A stretch of 64,000 nucleotides of DNA from Prosthecobacter sp. (GTDB taxonomy: Bacteria; Verrucomicrobiota; Verrucomicrobiia; Verrucomicrobiales; Verrucomicrobiaceae), in assembly GCA_019186985.1 (NCBI GenBank), contig JABARQ010000047.1, forward strand, positions 62,001 to 126,000, read 5' to 3'. How positions within the stretch are numbered: the stretch's first letter is position 1; each line of letters begins with the position of its first letter. The notes beneath the pieces are model-generated. The model saw only the letters and a list, made by a program, of their open reading frames with translations, was not told where the DNA came from and made no database searches. Of the stretch, positions 8,409 through 16,523 are shown piece after piece. The position numbers were made by a program, and so were the translations under genes.

Positions 8409-9608
8409 TCAGAAGGTGGCCGTGACGCCGACGGAGACATTGTTCCTGTCAAACTCGCGGCTCGCGTCGTCGGAGGAGAGGACGGAGTAGTTGTAGGAAG
8501 CGTCCATGGAAAGGTTTTCAAGGATCTGGTAGCTGACGCCTGCGGAGAGGAGGAGCGAATGCTCGGTGACGTCGGAAATCACGCCACCGCCGTCGAAGTC
8601 GCTGTAGACATACTGGGCGCCGGCATGAAGGCCGACCCGCTTGTTGACCTGATGGGAGGCGTTCAGGCCCGTGCGGATGGAGTAGCGGCTTTCATAACCG
8701 GAAAGTTCAGCACCATCGAAGCCGCCCGCACCAAACCACCGCACCTGCGTCTTGCGGGCCACGGCATAATTGAGGGCAACTTCGCCGTAAGGGGCGGTGT
8801 TGTTGCCCCGCTCCGAGCGGTAAAATTCAGCACCCGCCCTGAAGGAGCCCGTGAAACGCTGGCTCCATGCGTGGTCCACTCCGGCAAGGGCGAAGTGAGA
8901 CTGGAAGTCGCGGCCGCTGACATTCTGGTAGCCGGTGTTCTTGTAGCGGTATTCCGCCGTCAGCTTCGTGCGCTGGGTCAGGGCATAGGAGAACTGCTGG
9001 GCGACGAGGTGGGACAGACGATCCTCCGCATCGGAAACGATGTCATCTTCATATGTGATGCCGTCCACGGTGTAGGAGGTGGTCGTCGAAAACCTCTGGG
9101 ACCAGGCATAGCTGACGTTGAAGTTGTTGAAGCCGTAGAGATACTGGCCGTTGAACAGGGTGGTCGAGCCACCAAGAGCCAGGTTGGGCTGGGCCTCGTA
9201 GGTGAGGAAGAAGTTGTTGCTGACCTTCAGCCTCTCTGAGAACTGGTGGGCGATGTTGAAGGCAACCCGCGCATTGTAGAAGGTGTCGTCATAGCGCGGG
9301 ATGTTGTCAAAGTAGTGAATCGCCCCGAGGTCCAGGGCAACGCTCCAGGGCGTTGTTCTGTCCGCATCCGTGTAGGTCGCCCCGATGCCACCCTGGGCGT
9401 AGTAGGATTCAAAGCTGTCGAGTCCTGGAGTCGTCACCGAATAGTCCAGGTAATCATAGCCGCCCCTGGTCGTTATGCTCCAGGTGAGGGGCTGCTCGGC
9501 CTCAAAGTCGCCCGAGTAGTTCTGGATGGCCGTCAGGCCCTGGGCACCAGCTTCCCCGCAGCAGGCAAGGCAGGCAAGAGCCACGAATGTGAGGAGATGT
9601 TTTTGCAT
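8409..9608 (-). CDS. Outer-membrane beta-barrel protein linked to polysaccharide export
   Basis: A 399-residue exported protein with a signal peptide (MQKHLLTFVALACLACCGEAGAQG) followed by alternating amphipathic beta strands rich in Tyr, Thr, Asn and Ser, ending in VSVGVTATF with a C-terminal Phe, the typical Bam recognition ending. About 16-18 strands can be imagined from the repeat of aromatic-flanked strands, which fits a porin-like barrel (putative BBP2-type); I cannot name the subfamily. It lies 112 bp upstream of the Wzc-like and Wza-like genes on the same strand, so it is a plausible outer-membrane exit pore or accessory for the same polysaccharide, in line with the short OPX protein. 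That link is inferred from context only. Confidence 0.8.
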   Translation of the reverse strand: MQKHLLTFVALACLACCGEAGAQGLTAIQNYSGDFEAEQPLTWSITTRGGYDYLDYSVTTPGLDSFESYYAQGGIGATYTDADRTTPWSVALDLGAIHYFDNIPRYDDTFYNARVAFNIAHQFSERLKVSNNFFLTYEAQPNLALGGSTTLFNGQYLYGFNNFNVSYAWSQRFSTTTSYTVDGITYEDDIVSDAEDRLSHLVAQQFSYALTQRTKLTAEYRYKNTGYQNVSGRDFQSHFALAGVDHAWSQRFTGSFRAGAEFYRSERGNNTAPYGEVALNYAVARKTQVRWFGAGGFDGAELSGYESRYSIRTGLNASHQVNKRVGLHAGAQYVYSDFDGGGVISDVTEHSLLLSAGVSYQILENLSMDASYNYSVLSSDDASREFDRNNVSVGVTATF

Positions 9609-9661
9609 GGCCTGGGGAGTCTTGGTTAAACTGGCAGGAATTTTACGCTCTCATCTCATCC

Positions 9662-10225
9662 TCATGGATAATTGGGCACGTTCTGCGTCGGCGAGACGCA
9701 CTGGTTGTCACAGGTCCTGTCCTTCGGATCCCTTGGCAGGAAGCCACCGGCAGGCGGCTGCATGAGGTAGATGCCACGGATGCTGGATGGCACCGGGCTG
9801 AAGTCCTCCTCTTCAGGCGCCGGACTCACCGGCAGAGGGTTTTTCACCTGCTTGCCGGATTCCACGACCGGCGGGACCACGGACGCAGCCGCCGAGGGCG
9901 AGATCTCTGCGGCACAGTCCGTGATAACGCCAGCCATCTTGGGGGCAACGGAAATTCCGGTCTGTACAATCTGCCCGACCAGGGTGGCGTCTGCATTGGC
10001 GGCGGTGATCGCGGCCTTGATGATCTCGCAGGCGCAGGATTCATTGATGACCAGCGCATCTTCGATGATCATCAACACTTTGCCAGGCTCCTTGCTCACG
10101 GCGGCGGCAACATCGCGGGTGATGTCATCGCACTCACCTGCCAGACCTGACAAGGGCAGCGCCAGGGCGCATGACCATAGGACAGATGCAGACGCAATCG
10201 ACCTTGTGAATAGGCAGGGGTTCAT
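9662..10225 (-). CDS. Secreted protein of unknown function
   Basis: A 187-residue protein that I do not recognise. The frame is open farther upstream, to 10294, but that would run into tRNA-Gly, so the start is taken at the ATG 10223-10225 (MNPCLFTRS), which gives a good signal peptide ending near LSGLAGE. The mature part has an alpha-helical Ala/Val/Ile-rich region with four cysteines in its first half (GECDD, SCACEI, TDCAAE). A Pro/Ser/Glu-rich linker follows, and then a C-terminal tail with two more cysteines (RTCDNQCVSP) and Pro/Asn-rich residues. The even number of cysteines suggests periplasmic disulfides. It precedes the outer-membrane barrel gene by 53 bp on the same strand and may belong to the export operon. 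Confidence 0.7.
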   Translation of the reverse strand: MNPCLFTRSIASASVLWSCALALPLSGLAGECDDITRDVAAAVSKEPGKVLMIIEDALVINESCACEIIKAAITAANADATLVGQIVQTGISVAPKMAGVITDCAAEISPSAAASVVPPVVESGKQVKNPLPVSPAPEEEDFSPVPSSIRGIYLMQPPAGGFLPRDPKDRTCDNQCVSPTQNVPNYP

Positions 10226-10266
10226 GGCAGCAGTGGATTGAAGAGCGTAGACGGGATAACTTACTC

Positions 10267-10340
10267 TGGAGCGGGTAGTGGGAATCGAACCCACATGGCC
10301 AGCGTGGAAGGCTGGAACTTTACCATTAAGCTATACCCGC
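10267..10340 (-). tRNA. tRNA-Gly (anticodon UCC), CCA encoded
   Basis: Read on the minus strand, a 7-bp acceptor stem GCGGGTA pairs with TACCCGC. The D loop contains AATGGTAAAG, the anticodon stem CCAGC/GCTGG frames the loop CTTCCAC (anticodon TCC), and the T arm carries GGTTCGATTCC. The discriminator is T and CCA is encoded at 10267-10269. All of these fit bacterial tRNA-Gly(UCC). Confidence 0.97.
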
Positions 10341-10775
10341 AGTTAAAGTTATAATAACACGCAATATCTAACTGCCGCAAGATATTTTTTAGAATTAGCA
10401 CAAAAAGTTTTAAAATTCAGAAAACCTGATAAAATCAGGAAATTGGATATCAAAACTCCTTGTCCTTCATCCTCGCTTGAAGTCTTAAACGGCTTGCGAT
10501 TTCACGCAACCGTGACTTTTCACAAGCCCCCAATTTTTTATTTGCGCCTCATTCTCAAATGGACCGCCCTGTAGCCTCCGACACCTTCTCTGAAATGCAC
10601 AGATCTGCAAAACTGGCTCATTTTAATCTGGCTCAAGCCTGCCGTACTTGGCAGATTAGTTGCTGAAAAAATGAGAGGCACTGCACAAAGGATGTGTTAT
10701 TTTATCCATCCCCCTCGTCACAGTTGGGGACAAGATCATTCAAAGTATTTCGTACTACATTTGTAATCCCCTGAC
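10341..10775. other. 435-bp AT-rich intergenic region
   Basis: This gap between the divergent tRNA-Gly and sigma-factor genes is clearly more AT-rich than the surrounding sequence. I see no credible reading frame in it. It should hold the tRNA-Gly promoter near its left end and the sigma-factor promoter toward its right end. A short inverted repeat CCTGAT/ATCAGG (10425-10430 with 10434-10439) stands in the left half. The last 100 bases before the sigma gene are T-rich and likely form its 5' leader. No Shine-Dalgarno sequence precedes the ATG at 10776. Confidence 0.6.
10351..10380 (-). promoter_or_regulatory. Putative promoter of tRNA-Gly
   Basis: On the minus strand a -10-like TATTAT (10351-10356, five of six consensus bases) lies ten bases before the tRNA 5' end. 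It is preceded at 18 bases by TTGCGG (10375-10380), a weak -35. The spacing and position suit a tRNA promoter. Confidence 0.45.
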
Positions 10776-11663
10776 ATGGAACTAGACGGAGGCATCAAAA
10801 TTTACCTGCGCGAGATCGGCAAGACCGACCTGCTGACTCCCGAACAGGAAGTGGATCTCGCTGAACGCATCAAACGCGGTGATCCCGAGGCCCGTTCGCA
10901 CATGATCCGGGCCAATTTGCGCCTGGTCGTCAAGATCGCCCAGGACTACGCCAACTACGGGCTTCCGCTCCTTGACCTCATCTCCGAGGGCAACATCGGC
11001 CTCATGAAGGCGGTGGAACGGTTTGACCCGAACAAGGGCGGCAAGCTTTCCACCTATGCAGCCTGGTGGATCAAGCAGTCCATCAAGCGCGCACTCGCCA
11101 ACCAGTCGAAGACGATCCGTCTGCCCGTCCACATGGTGGACAAGATCAGCAAGATGCGTCGTGTCGCCATGGCGATGTCGGAGGAGCTTGGTCGCGAGCC
11201 TACCGACGATGAACTGTCTGAGGAGATTGGCATTGATCGTGCCAAGCTGAGCCAGCTGAAGGTGGCTTCTATGCGTCCGGCCTCGCTGGACGCCCCCATC
11301 AGTGACGATGACAGCACCGAATTTGGTGAGATCGTCGGTGATGAAAATGCCCAGACTCCGTTTGAGCTGCTCAGCCACAAGAACATGCATGGCCAGCTCG
11401 ACGGCCTGCTGACGGTGCTGGATGAGCGCGAACGCAAGATCATCGACGCCAGGTTCGGCCTCGCCGGACAGAAGCCGCGCACACTGGAGGAAGTCGGCCA
11501 GGAGTTCGGTGTCACGCGCGAGCGCATCCGCCAGCTGCAGAACATCGCCCTGCGCAAGCTGCGCCGTGCCCTGCAGAAAAAGGAGGATCCCATCCCCAAG
11601 GTGCTGCGCAACGCAGGCTCGAAAAAGAAGCGGAAGAGCAGCGAGGATAAGGCGGCCAAGTGA
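10776..11663 (+). CDS. RNA polymerase sigma factor, sigma-70 family (RpoD/SigA-like)
   Basis: A 295-residue primary-like (group 1/2) sigma factor lacking region 1.1. Region 1.2 starts at GGIKIYLREIGKTDLLTPEQE. Region 2 contains NLRLVVKIAQDYANYGLPLLDLISEGNIGLMKAVERFDP and the promoter-melting segment KLSTYAAWWIKQSIKRAL. Region 3 begins near RLPVHMVDKI and region 4 ends with the helix-turn-helix LEEVGQEFGVTRERIRQLQ that reads the -35 element. A Lys/Ser-rich basic tail follows. Without region 1.1 it could be the housekeeping factor or a group 2 stationary-phase/stress factor; I cannot separate these here. The gene stands alone, with a long AT-rich leader and a convergent neighbour 24 bp downstream. 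Confidence 0.93.
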   Translation: MELDGGIKIYLREIGKTDLLTPEQEVDLAERIKRGDPEARSHMIRANLRLVVKIAQDYANYGLPLLDLISEGNIGLMKAVERFDPNKGGKLSTYAAWWIKQSIKRALANQSKTIRLPVHMVDKISKMRRVAMAMSEELGREPTDDELSEEIGIDRAKLSQLKVASMRPASLDAPISDDDSTEFGEIVGDENAQTPFELLSHKNMHGQLDGLLTVLDERERKIIDARFGLAGQKPRTLEEVGQEFGVTRERIRQLQNIALRKLRRALQKKEDPIPKVLRNAGSKKKRKSSEDKAAK

Positions 11664-11687
11664 CGGCCGTTGCAAGCATGCCTTGAA

Positions 11688-12320
11688 TCACAGGTCCCGG
11701 CTGCCTGATGCCGCGACGGCTGACTCCCAGTGCGCAGGCGTGTTGAGGTTGGCAAACAACGCCTCCTCCGCCTCTGCCAAAGGATGCAGCGATGCCAGCC
11801 CATGCATGCAGCACTCATGAATCATCGCTCGCAGCCCCGTCCTGCCGCCGGCAATGCAGCCGAACATCACCGGCAGCATCCCGGGTGCATACCAGCCGGC
11901 GAGCGGTTCAAGACCCTGCTTTGACTCGAAGAACAGCCCCTGGCCAGGCTGTGCGGCCCCCACAATCGACTGATTTAAAAATGCCGGCGTCATGAACGGC
12001 ATGTCCACGGCGAGCAGCAGCACCGGGGCCCTGAACTCATCCAGCATTCGTACGACGACACCGGCCGGCCCCGTTTCCTCTTCCTCCGGATCAAACCGCC
12101 AGGAGAGCCGCCCGATGAACCCGGCTGTTTCGTGCAGCCCCTGCTCGCGACGGCAGGCGACGACCACCGGATCAGCACCAATGCCGAGGAGCTTTTCAGC
12201 CTGAAGCTGCCAGAGCGGACGCCCGTGCCAGTCCAGGCATGCCTTGTCACGCCCCATCCGCACGGAGCGGCCGCCGGCCATCAGCACCGCCGCAAAGCTG
12301 CTCATCGGGCGCGAATTCAT
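11688..12320 (-). CDS. mobA: Molybdenum cofactor guanylyltransferase (MobA-like NTP transferase)
   Basis: A 210-residue nucleotidyltransferase. The signature LMAGGRSVRMGRDKA near residues 13-27 is the nucleotide-binding loop of MobA, and LLAVDMPFMTP near residue 100 provides the metal-binding Asp. MobA adds GMP to molybdopterin to make the bis-MGD cofactor of oxidoreductases such as nitrate or formate dehydrogenases. The ATG at 12318-12320 overlaps the upstream stop by one base (TGATG), which suggests translational coupling; a GTG three bases earlier and an ATG at 12305 are alternatives. No other moa/moe gene and no molybdoenzyme lies in the window, so a different sugar-nucleotide role cannot be excluded, although the motif order favours MobA. 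Confidence 0.85.
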   Translation of the reverse strand: MNSRPMSSFAAVLMAGGRSVRMGRDKACLDWHGRPLWQLQAEKLLGIGADPVVVACRREQGLHETAGFIGRLSWRFDPEEEETGPAGVVVRMLDEFRAPVLLLAVDMPFMTPAFLNQSIVGAAQPGQGLFFESKQGLEPLAGWYAPGMLPVMFGCIAGGRTGLRAMIHECCMHGLASLHPLAEAEEALFANLNTPAHWESAVAASGSRDL

Positions 12321-12913
12321 CACATCGGCTCCTTTTCCGCAGCGATCTCCAGCCGAAGGCCGATTCCCCTGGGTGCAGGTGCGGTGAAGGCCTCGATGAT
12401 CTTGTCCAGGGACAGCCCCTGCGGCCCTGCCGCACCACCGGGTTTCAAAGGCCTGAATTTCAGGGTGAAACGCCCCCTGCTCCTGTCGACAACCTCCACC
12501 TCAGCCCAGTCTGCCCATCCCTGGAGCAAGGCGTCCACCCTGCCTGCATTGTCATCCTTGGAGTAATCAGGAATGTCCAGCTTCAAGGAGGCCTGATAAG
12601 GCATGCCATGAAGGGCCGGAGCGTCAAACACGGCGTGCGCCAGCTGATGGACGCTGACGATGCGTGGATCAAAGGTCACGTTCACAAAATCATCCACCAT
12701 CTGCCCGGAGACGACCTCGCCCACCCCCTTGAGCTGGCTGATGGCATAGCTCACGGCATAGGTGCATCCCGGACATTCCACCCCGGAGACGTACAGGGTC
12801 ACCCTGGCCGGCCTTGCCCTGACCCATTCTTTGTCACCAGCATGAAGGAACGGAGCCAGGGAGAAGATCAGGAGAAGGCGGGAGTTCACGTCGGAGGAGA
12901 GGCTGGGAATCAT
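12320..12913 (-). CDS. Secreted protein with HMA-like (CxxC) domain
   Basis: A 197-residue protein with an N-terminal hydrophobic signal (SRLLLIFSLAPFLHAG). It is followed by a heavy-metal-associated (ferredoxin-like) domain: VTLYVSGVECPGCTYAVSYA with the metal-binding CPGC, and FVNVTFDPRIVSVHQLAHAV, which is the usual beta4-alpha2 end of HMA. A second region of about 100 residues (from about 100) ends in GIGLRLEIAAEKEPM and is not recognised. Extracytoplasmic HMA proteins usually bind Cu or Hg ions. It sits between a transglutaminase gene (28 bp upstream) and mobA (overlap by one base), so it is part of an operon; the biological link to either neighbour is unclear. No metal-transport ATPase is nearby. 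Confidence 0.75.
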   Translation of the reverse strand: MIPSLSSDVNSRLLLIFSLAPFLHAGDKEWVRARPARVTLYVSGVECPGCTYAVSYAISQLKGVGEVVSGQMVDDFVNVTFDPRIVSVHQLAHAVFDAPALHGMPYQASLKLDIPDYSKDDNAGRVDALLQGWADWAEVEVVDRSRGRFTLKFRPLKPGGAAGPQGLSLDKIIEAFTAPAPRGIGLRLEIAAEKEPM

Positions 12914-12941
12914 ACGACGCAGCCGGCGGAAAACATGCGGG

Positions 12942-13823
12942 TCACTCCCCTTCCGGCAGGACGTCCACCGCCACCTGCAGCCGTTGCTCGCCGGCGCCGA
13001 TGGTCACACCCCGCAGAGGGCTGACGTCCCCGAAGTCACGCCCCCAGGCAACGGTGACATGGCGATCGGAGGGAAGGATGTTGTTGGTGGGGTCCGCATC
13101 CACCCAGCCCACCACCTCGCCGCAGTACACTGACACCCAGGCATGAGAGGCATCGGCACCAACGAGCTTGACCTGGCCCGGGGGCGGCAGCGTTTCCAGG
13201 TAGCCGCTGACATACCTTGCCGGCAGCCCCAGGCTTCGAAGGCAGGCGATCATCACCTGGGCGAAGTCCTGGCACACACCGCGACGTTTTTTCAGGACCA
13301 GTTCCACGGGCGTCGCAAAATCCGTGGCCGCAGGATCAAAGATGAAATCTTCAAAAATGCGCCGGTTCAGGTCACAAACCGCCTCCAGGACGGGACGGCG
13401 GGCCGGAAAGGATGAACGGGCATAATCGGCAAAAACAGCTCCCGTGGGAATGAGCTGCGAACTGAAGGCAAGTTCACCAGCCAGGCTTGCCGGACTGGCA
13501 TGATCAGCCCTGCAGGCGTCCCTGACCATCTCCCAGGCAGGCGTTTCCGATGGGTCGATTCCTTCGGCAGGCAGCACCTCCACCAGACTTCGGGCGATCA
13601 CCTCCAGCTTCTGATGAGAGCCCTCGATTTCAAAATACACGCAGGTGTTTCCAAAGGAGTCCTCCCGTTCCGCCCTCTGCATGGGAACCGGCCGGATGGA
13701 GATTTCATGCCAGGGACACTCCTGGAAGGGCAGCGAACGTGGCTCCAGCCTCGCTATGTAATGCCCGACCGTCACAGGGCTCTCATAGGTGTAGGTGGTA
13801 CGATGGATGATCCGGTAGCGCAC
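12942..13823 (-). CDS. Transglutaminase-like cysteine protease family protein (bact_transglu_N + core)
   Basis: A 293-residue cytoplasmic protein starting at a GTG (13821-13823) with MRYRIIHRTTYTYESPV, the conserved beginning of the bacterial transglutaminase N-terminal domain. The papain-like core has Cys184 (RGVCQDFAQ), His227 (DASHAWV) and Asp244 (VDADPTNN), a complete catalytic triad. Enzymes of this subfamily are nearly always encoded next to circularly permuted ATP-grasp and alpha-E proteins, and are thought to cleave or crosslink a peptide made by the ATP-grasp enzyme. That arrangement is seen here, with the fused ATP-grasp/alpha-E gene 29 bp upstream on the same strand. The substrate is unknown. 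Confidence 0.92.
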   Translation of the reverse strand: MRYRIIHRTTYTYESPVTVGHYIARLEPRSLPFQECPWHEISIRPVPMQRAEREDSFGNTCVYFEIEGSHQKLEVIARSLVEVLPAEGIDPSETPAWEMVRDACRADHASPASLAGELAFSSQLIPTGAVFADYARSSFPARRPVLEAVCDLNRRIFEDFIFDPAATDFATPVELVLKKRRGVCQDFAQVMIACLRSLGLPARYVSGYLETLPPPGQVKLVGADASHAWVSVYCGEVVGWVDADPTNNILPSDRHVTVAWGRDFGDVSPLRGVTIGAGEQRLQVAVDVLPEGE

Positions 13824-13852
13824 GTCAGGATTTGGGTTGCCGGAATGCCTCC

Positions 13853-16384
13853 CTATTCGGGGTTCCGGCTGGCATGGGAAAAGAAATGCTCGGTGATGAT
13901 GTCGGAAAGCTTTTCCAGCTCCTTGACGAGCCTGGCGCAGATTTGCGGAATGATGACGGCAATGCCTGCGGCATCACGGGCGGGGGAGTCAAGATGTACG
14001 GCGGACAGGTCTGACAGGAGGCTGTCTGTCTGCTGCCGGGGAGTGGGGATGGTTGAGGTCCCGGGCACCTGGGGCAGCTGGGCGGAGAGCCGTCCCAGTA
14101 TCTGCAGCTGATGAATCACCGACCTGGGGTTGATGTCATTAAGCAGCAGCAGGTCCAGCGTCGGCGCCAGCGAAGGACGGGCAAAATGCAGCCTCCTGTA
14201 GGTCATCGTGCTGTCACAAATTTCCAGCAGCGGAGTAAGCAGGCTGTCATCCTGCTCGCAGCATTGCGTGGCGGCCCCGGTGAGTTCCAGCACTCCGCAG
14301 GCCCGTTCAATGCGCCTGCCAAGCTCCAGAAACCGCCACCCATGCCCGCGGGTCATGTTCTCCTGCTGCATGCCGGCGATGGCGGCGAGATCGAGGATCA
14401 GGTTGTCGAGCACCCCCTGCGCACTCGAAAGGAGAAAAGCTCCGGCGGGAAGCCTGGCATCACGTTCAAGCCTGTTGACAAGCCTCCACATGTCATCGGA
14501 AAGACGATCCCGTGCGGCGGCGGCATTGTAGCGGAGCCTGCCCAGAAGATCCGGAATACTGCCAGGGCGGCGCGGATCGGTCAGCAGGGCGGGCAGGTGT
14601 TCCAGTGCATTTTCCGTGCCAGCAGGCACCAGCCCGAGATATGCCATGAGGGAGACGCATCCATCCACTTCGTGGCCCTGGACCTGGCTGCGCTCCCCGG
14701 CCAGTCGCTGCATGACGGCGCGCAGGACACGGGTTGCGGTCTCCAGCCTCTCCGCATAGCGGCCGAACCAGAACAAATGGTCAGCCACCCGGCTGGGCAC
14801 TCCACTCGGGGGCCGTGCCGGACGGATGACCACCGTCTGCTGCTTTTTGAGATTTTCATAAAACGGGTCCGGAGCACCATCTCCAACCACCCAGGTGTCC
14901 TTGCTGATGCCTCCGCTACGCATTGTCACCAGCCAGCGATGAGGCTCCGGACTGACCCGCGCCAGCCCGCCCGGCATGGTGATAAATCCGCCGCCCTGGG
15001 CTATGGCAAAGGCCCTCCAGACCAGGGATCTCGGCTCGATCCTGCTGCCGGTCCAGGTCGGTGCTGTCGAAAGTTCGAGGACCTCCTGGGCGACCCACTC
15101 ATGCGGAGCAGCGCGGATGGTGTCGAGCATCCTGGCCTTCTGCTCGGAATCAAGATCCGCCAGGAACACCGGGTCCCTGGCTCCCCGCACGAATGCGGGC
15201 TTCACCACCCAGCGGTCAGGATCGGCCAACACCAGGTCGAGTTCACGCCTCTGACCGCACCACCAGGTCGGAACACAGGGAAGCATCAGTTCCTCGCCAA
15301 GCAGATGACGGCACAGGCCAGGCATGAAAGGATGCAGCGCCGGCGTCTCCACGACACCGGCACCCAGGCCGTTCGCAAGCGCGATTCCGCCGTTTCTCCA
15401 CGCCTCCAGGAGTCCAGCCGTGCCAAGAAGGGAATCAGCATTGAGCTCAAGGGGGTCGCAGTAGACGTCATCCACATGGCGGATGACGACGTCGACGCGG
15501 CGAAGGCCCTCCAGCGTCTTCAGGTGCAGGTGGCGGTCCCTGACCGTCAGGTCGGCACCTTCGACCAGGGGAAAGCCAAGATACCTCGCCTGAAAGGCAT
15601 GCTCGAAATAGGTCTCGCTGAAAGGACCCGGCGTCAGCATCAGGATCCCGGCCTCACCGGGTCGATGCCTGGGGGACAGGGACCGGAGCATCTCGCGCTT
15701 TGTCTCATAGTAGGATGCCAGTCGGCGGATCTTGGAAGCGTTAAATTCCTCCGCATGGACATTGGCCATGATGATGCGGTTTTCGAGCGCATAACCATGG
15801 CCGCTGGGAGCCTGCGCCCGGTCGGCCAGCACCTGCCAGCGGCCTGTGGCATCCCTGACCAGGTCGCAGCCAAAGGTGAAGACAAAGCGCCCCCCGGAAG
15901 GATTGACGCCTAGAACCGGCCTTAAATATCCAGGGTTGGCGTAGACAAGGCCCGGTGGCAGCAATCCGTCCCTGAGCAGGCGCTGCGGGCCGTAAACGTC
16001 CTGGAGAATCGCGTTCAACAGCCTGCCACGCTGATCCAGCCCGGCCTGCACGGCCTTGAAATCATCCTGTGAAACGATGAAGGGCAGAATGTCCAGCGAC
16101 CATGGCCTGCTTGTGCCCGAGGCATCTTCATAGACGTTGTAGGTGACCCCATGATCACGCAGAAGCCTCTGAACATCCTCGGACCTGGCTTTAAAATCCT
16201 CCGTGCCGCACTGGTTTAAAAAGCCACCAAAGGTTTTCCAGTGAGGCCTCAGGACACCGTTGGCATCCACCATCTCATCAAAGACACCCCGTTCGTTCGA
16301 ATAACCCAGATGCATCCCCCTGCCGGGGCAGACTGACTCCGTGGAAGCGGTGGATCGAGTCTGCGGGATGACTTCGGTTGACAT
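13853..16384 (-). CDS. Circularly permuted ATP-grasp protein fused to alpha-E domain
   Basis: An 843-residue fusion. Residues about 50-500 are a type 2 circularly permuted ATP-grasp (formerly DUF404/DUF407): it shows VYGPQRLLRDGLLPPGLVYANP, ENRIIMANVHAEEFNASKIRRLA-type segments, VDVVIRHVDD, and NGLGAGVVETPALHPFMPGL with WVVKPAFVRG. Residues about 525-835 are an alpha-E helical domain (formerly DUF403) opening with VADHLFWFGRYAERLETATRVLRA. ATP-grasp enzymes ligate a carboxylate to an amine, so a short peptide or a peptide tag is the likely product. In many bacteria these two domains are separate adjacent genes; here they are one polypeptide. A transglutaminase gene follows 29 bp downstream. 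Confidence 0.93.
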   Translation of the reverse strand: MSTEVIPQTRSTASTESVCPGRGMHLGYSNERGVFDEMVDANGVLRPHWKTFGGFLNQCGTEDFKARSEDVQRLLRDHGVTYNVYEDASGTSRPWSLDILPFIVSQDDFKAVQAGLDQRGRLLNAILQDVYGPQRLLRDGLLPPGLVYANPGYLRPVLGVNPSGGRFVFTFGCDLVRDATGRWQVLADRAQAPSGHGYALENRIIMANVHAEEFNASKIRRLASYYETKREMLRSLSPRHRPGEAGILMLTPGPFSETYFEHAFQARYLGFPLVEGADLTVRDRHLHLKTLEGLRRVDVVIRHVDDVYCDPLELNADSLLGTAGLLEAWRNGGIALANGLGAGVVETPALHPFMPGLCRHLLGEELMLPCVPTWWCGQRRELDLVLADPDRWVVKPAFVRGARDPVFLADLDSEQKARMLDTIRAAPHEWVAQEVLELSTAPTWTGSRIEPRSLVWRAFAIAQGGGFITMPGGLARVSPEPHRWLVTMRSGGISKDTWVVGDGAPDPFYENLKKQQTVVIRPARPPSGVPSRVADHLFWFGRYAERLETATRVLRAVMQRLAGERSQVQGHEVDGCVSLMAYLGLVPAGTENALEHLPALLTDPRRPGSIPDLLGRLRYNAAAARDRLSDDMWRLVNRLERDARLPAGAFLLSSAQGVLDNLILDLAAIAGMQQENMTRGHGWRFLELGRRIERACGVLELTGAATQCCEQDDSLLTPLLEICDSTMTYRRLHFARPSLAPTLDLLLLNDINPRSVIHQLQILGRLSAQLPQVPGTSTIPTPRQQTDSLLSDLSAVHLDSPARDAAGIAVIIPQICARLVKELEKLSDIITEHFFSHASRNPE

Positions 16385-16523
16385 GGAGCAAGGTCAGAAG
16401 GGACTCAAGCGCCAGAATCGGGCCAAGGCCATCATCAATTGAAGGAATTCACCCTCCGGATGCAGCGGGTGGATGCCGAAACAGCCATTCTGCACATCTG
16501 CTGAGGCTCCACAAAACCGGCGG

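Noticed and set aside
10226-10294. Upstream extension of the secreted unknown protein
   Set aside because: It would overlap tRNA-Gly and precede the evident signal peptide.
14111-15913. Plus-strand frame of 600 codons opposite the ATP-grasp/alpha-E gene
   Set aside because: Its translation is Arg/Pro/Gln/His-rich without family motifs; the minus strand has clear domains.
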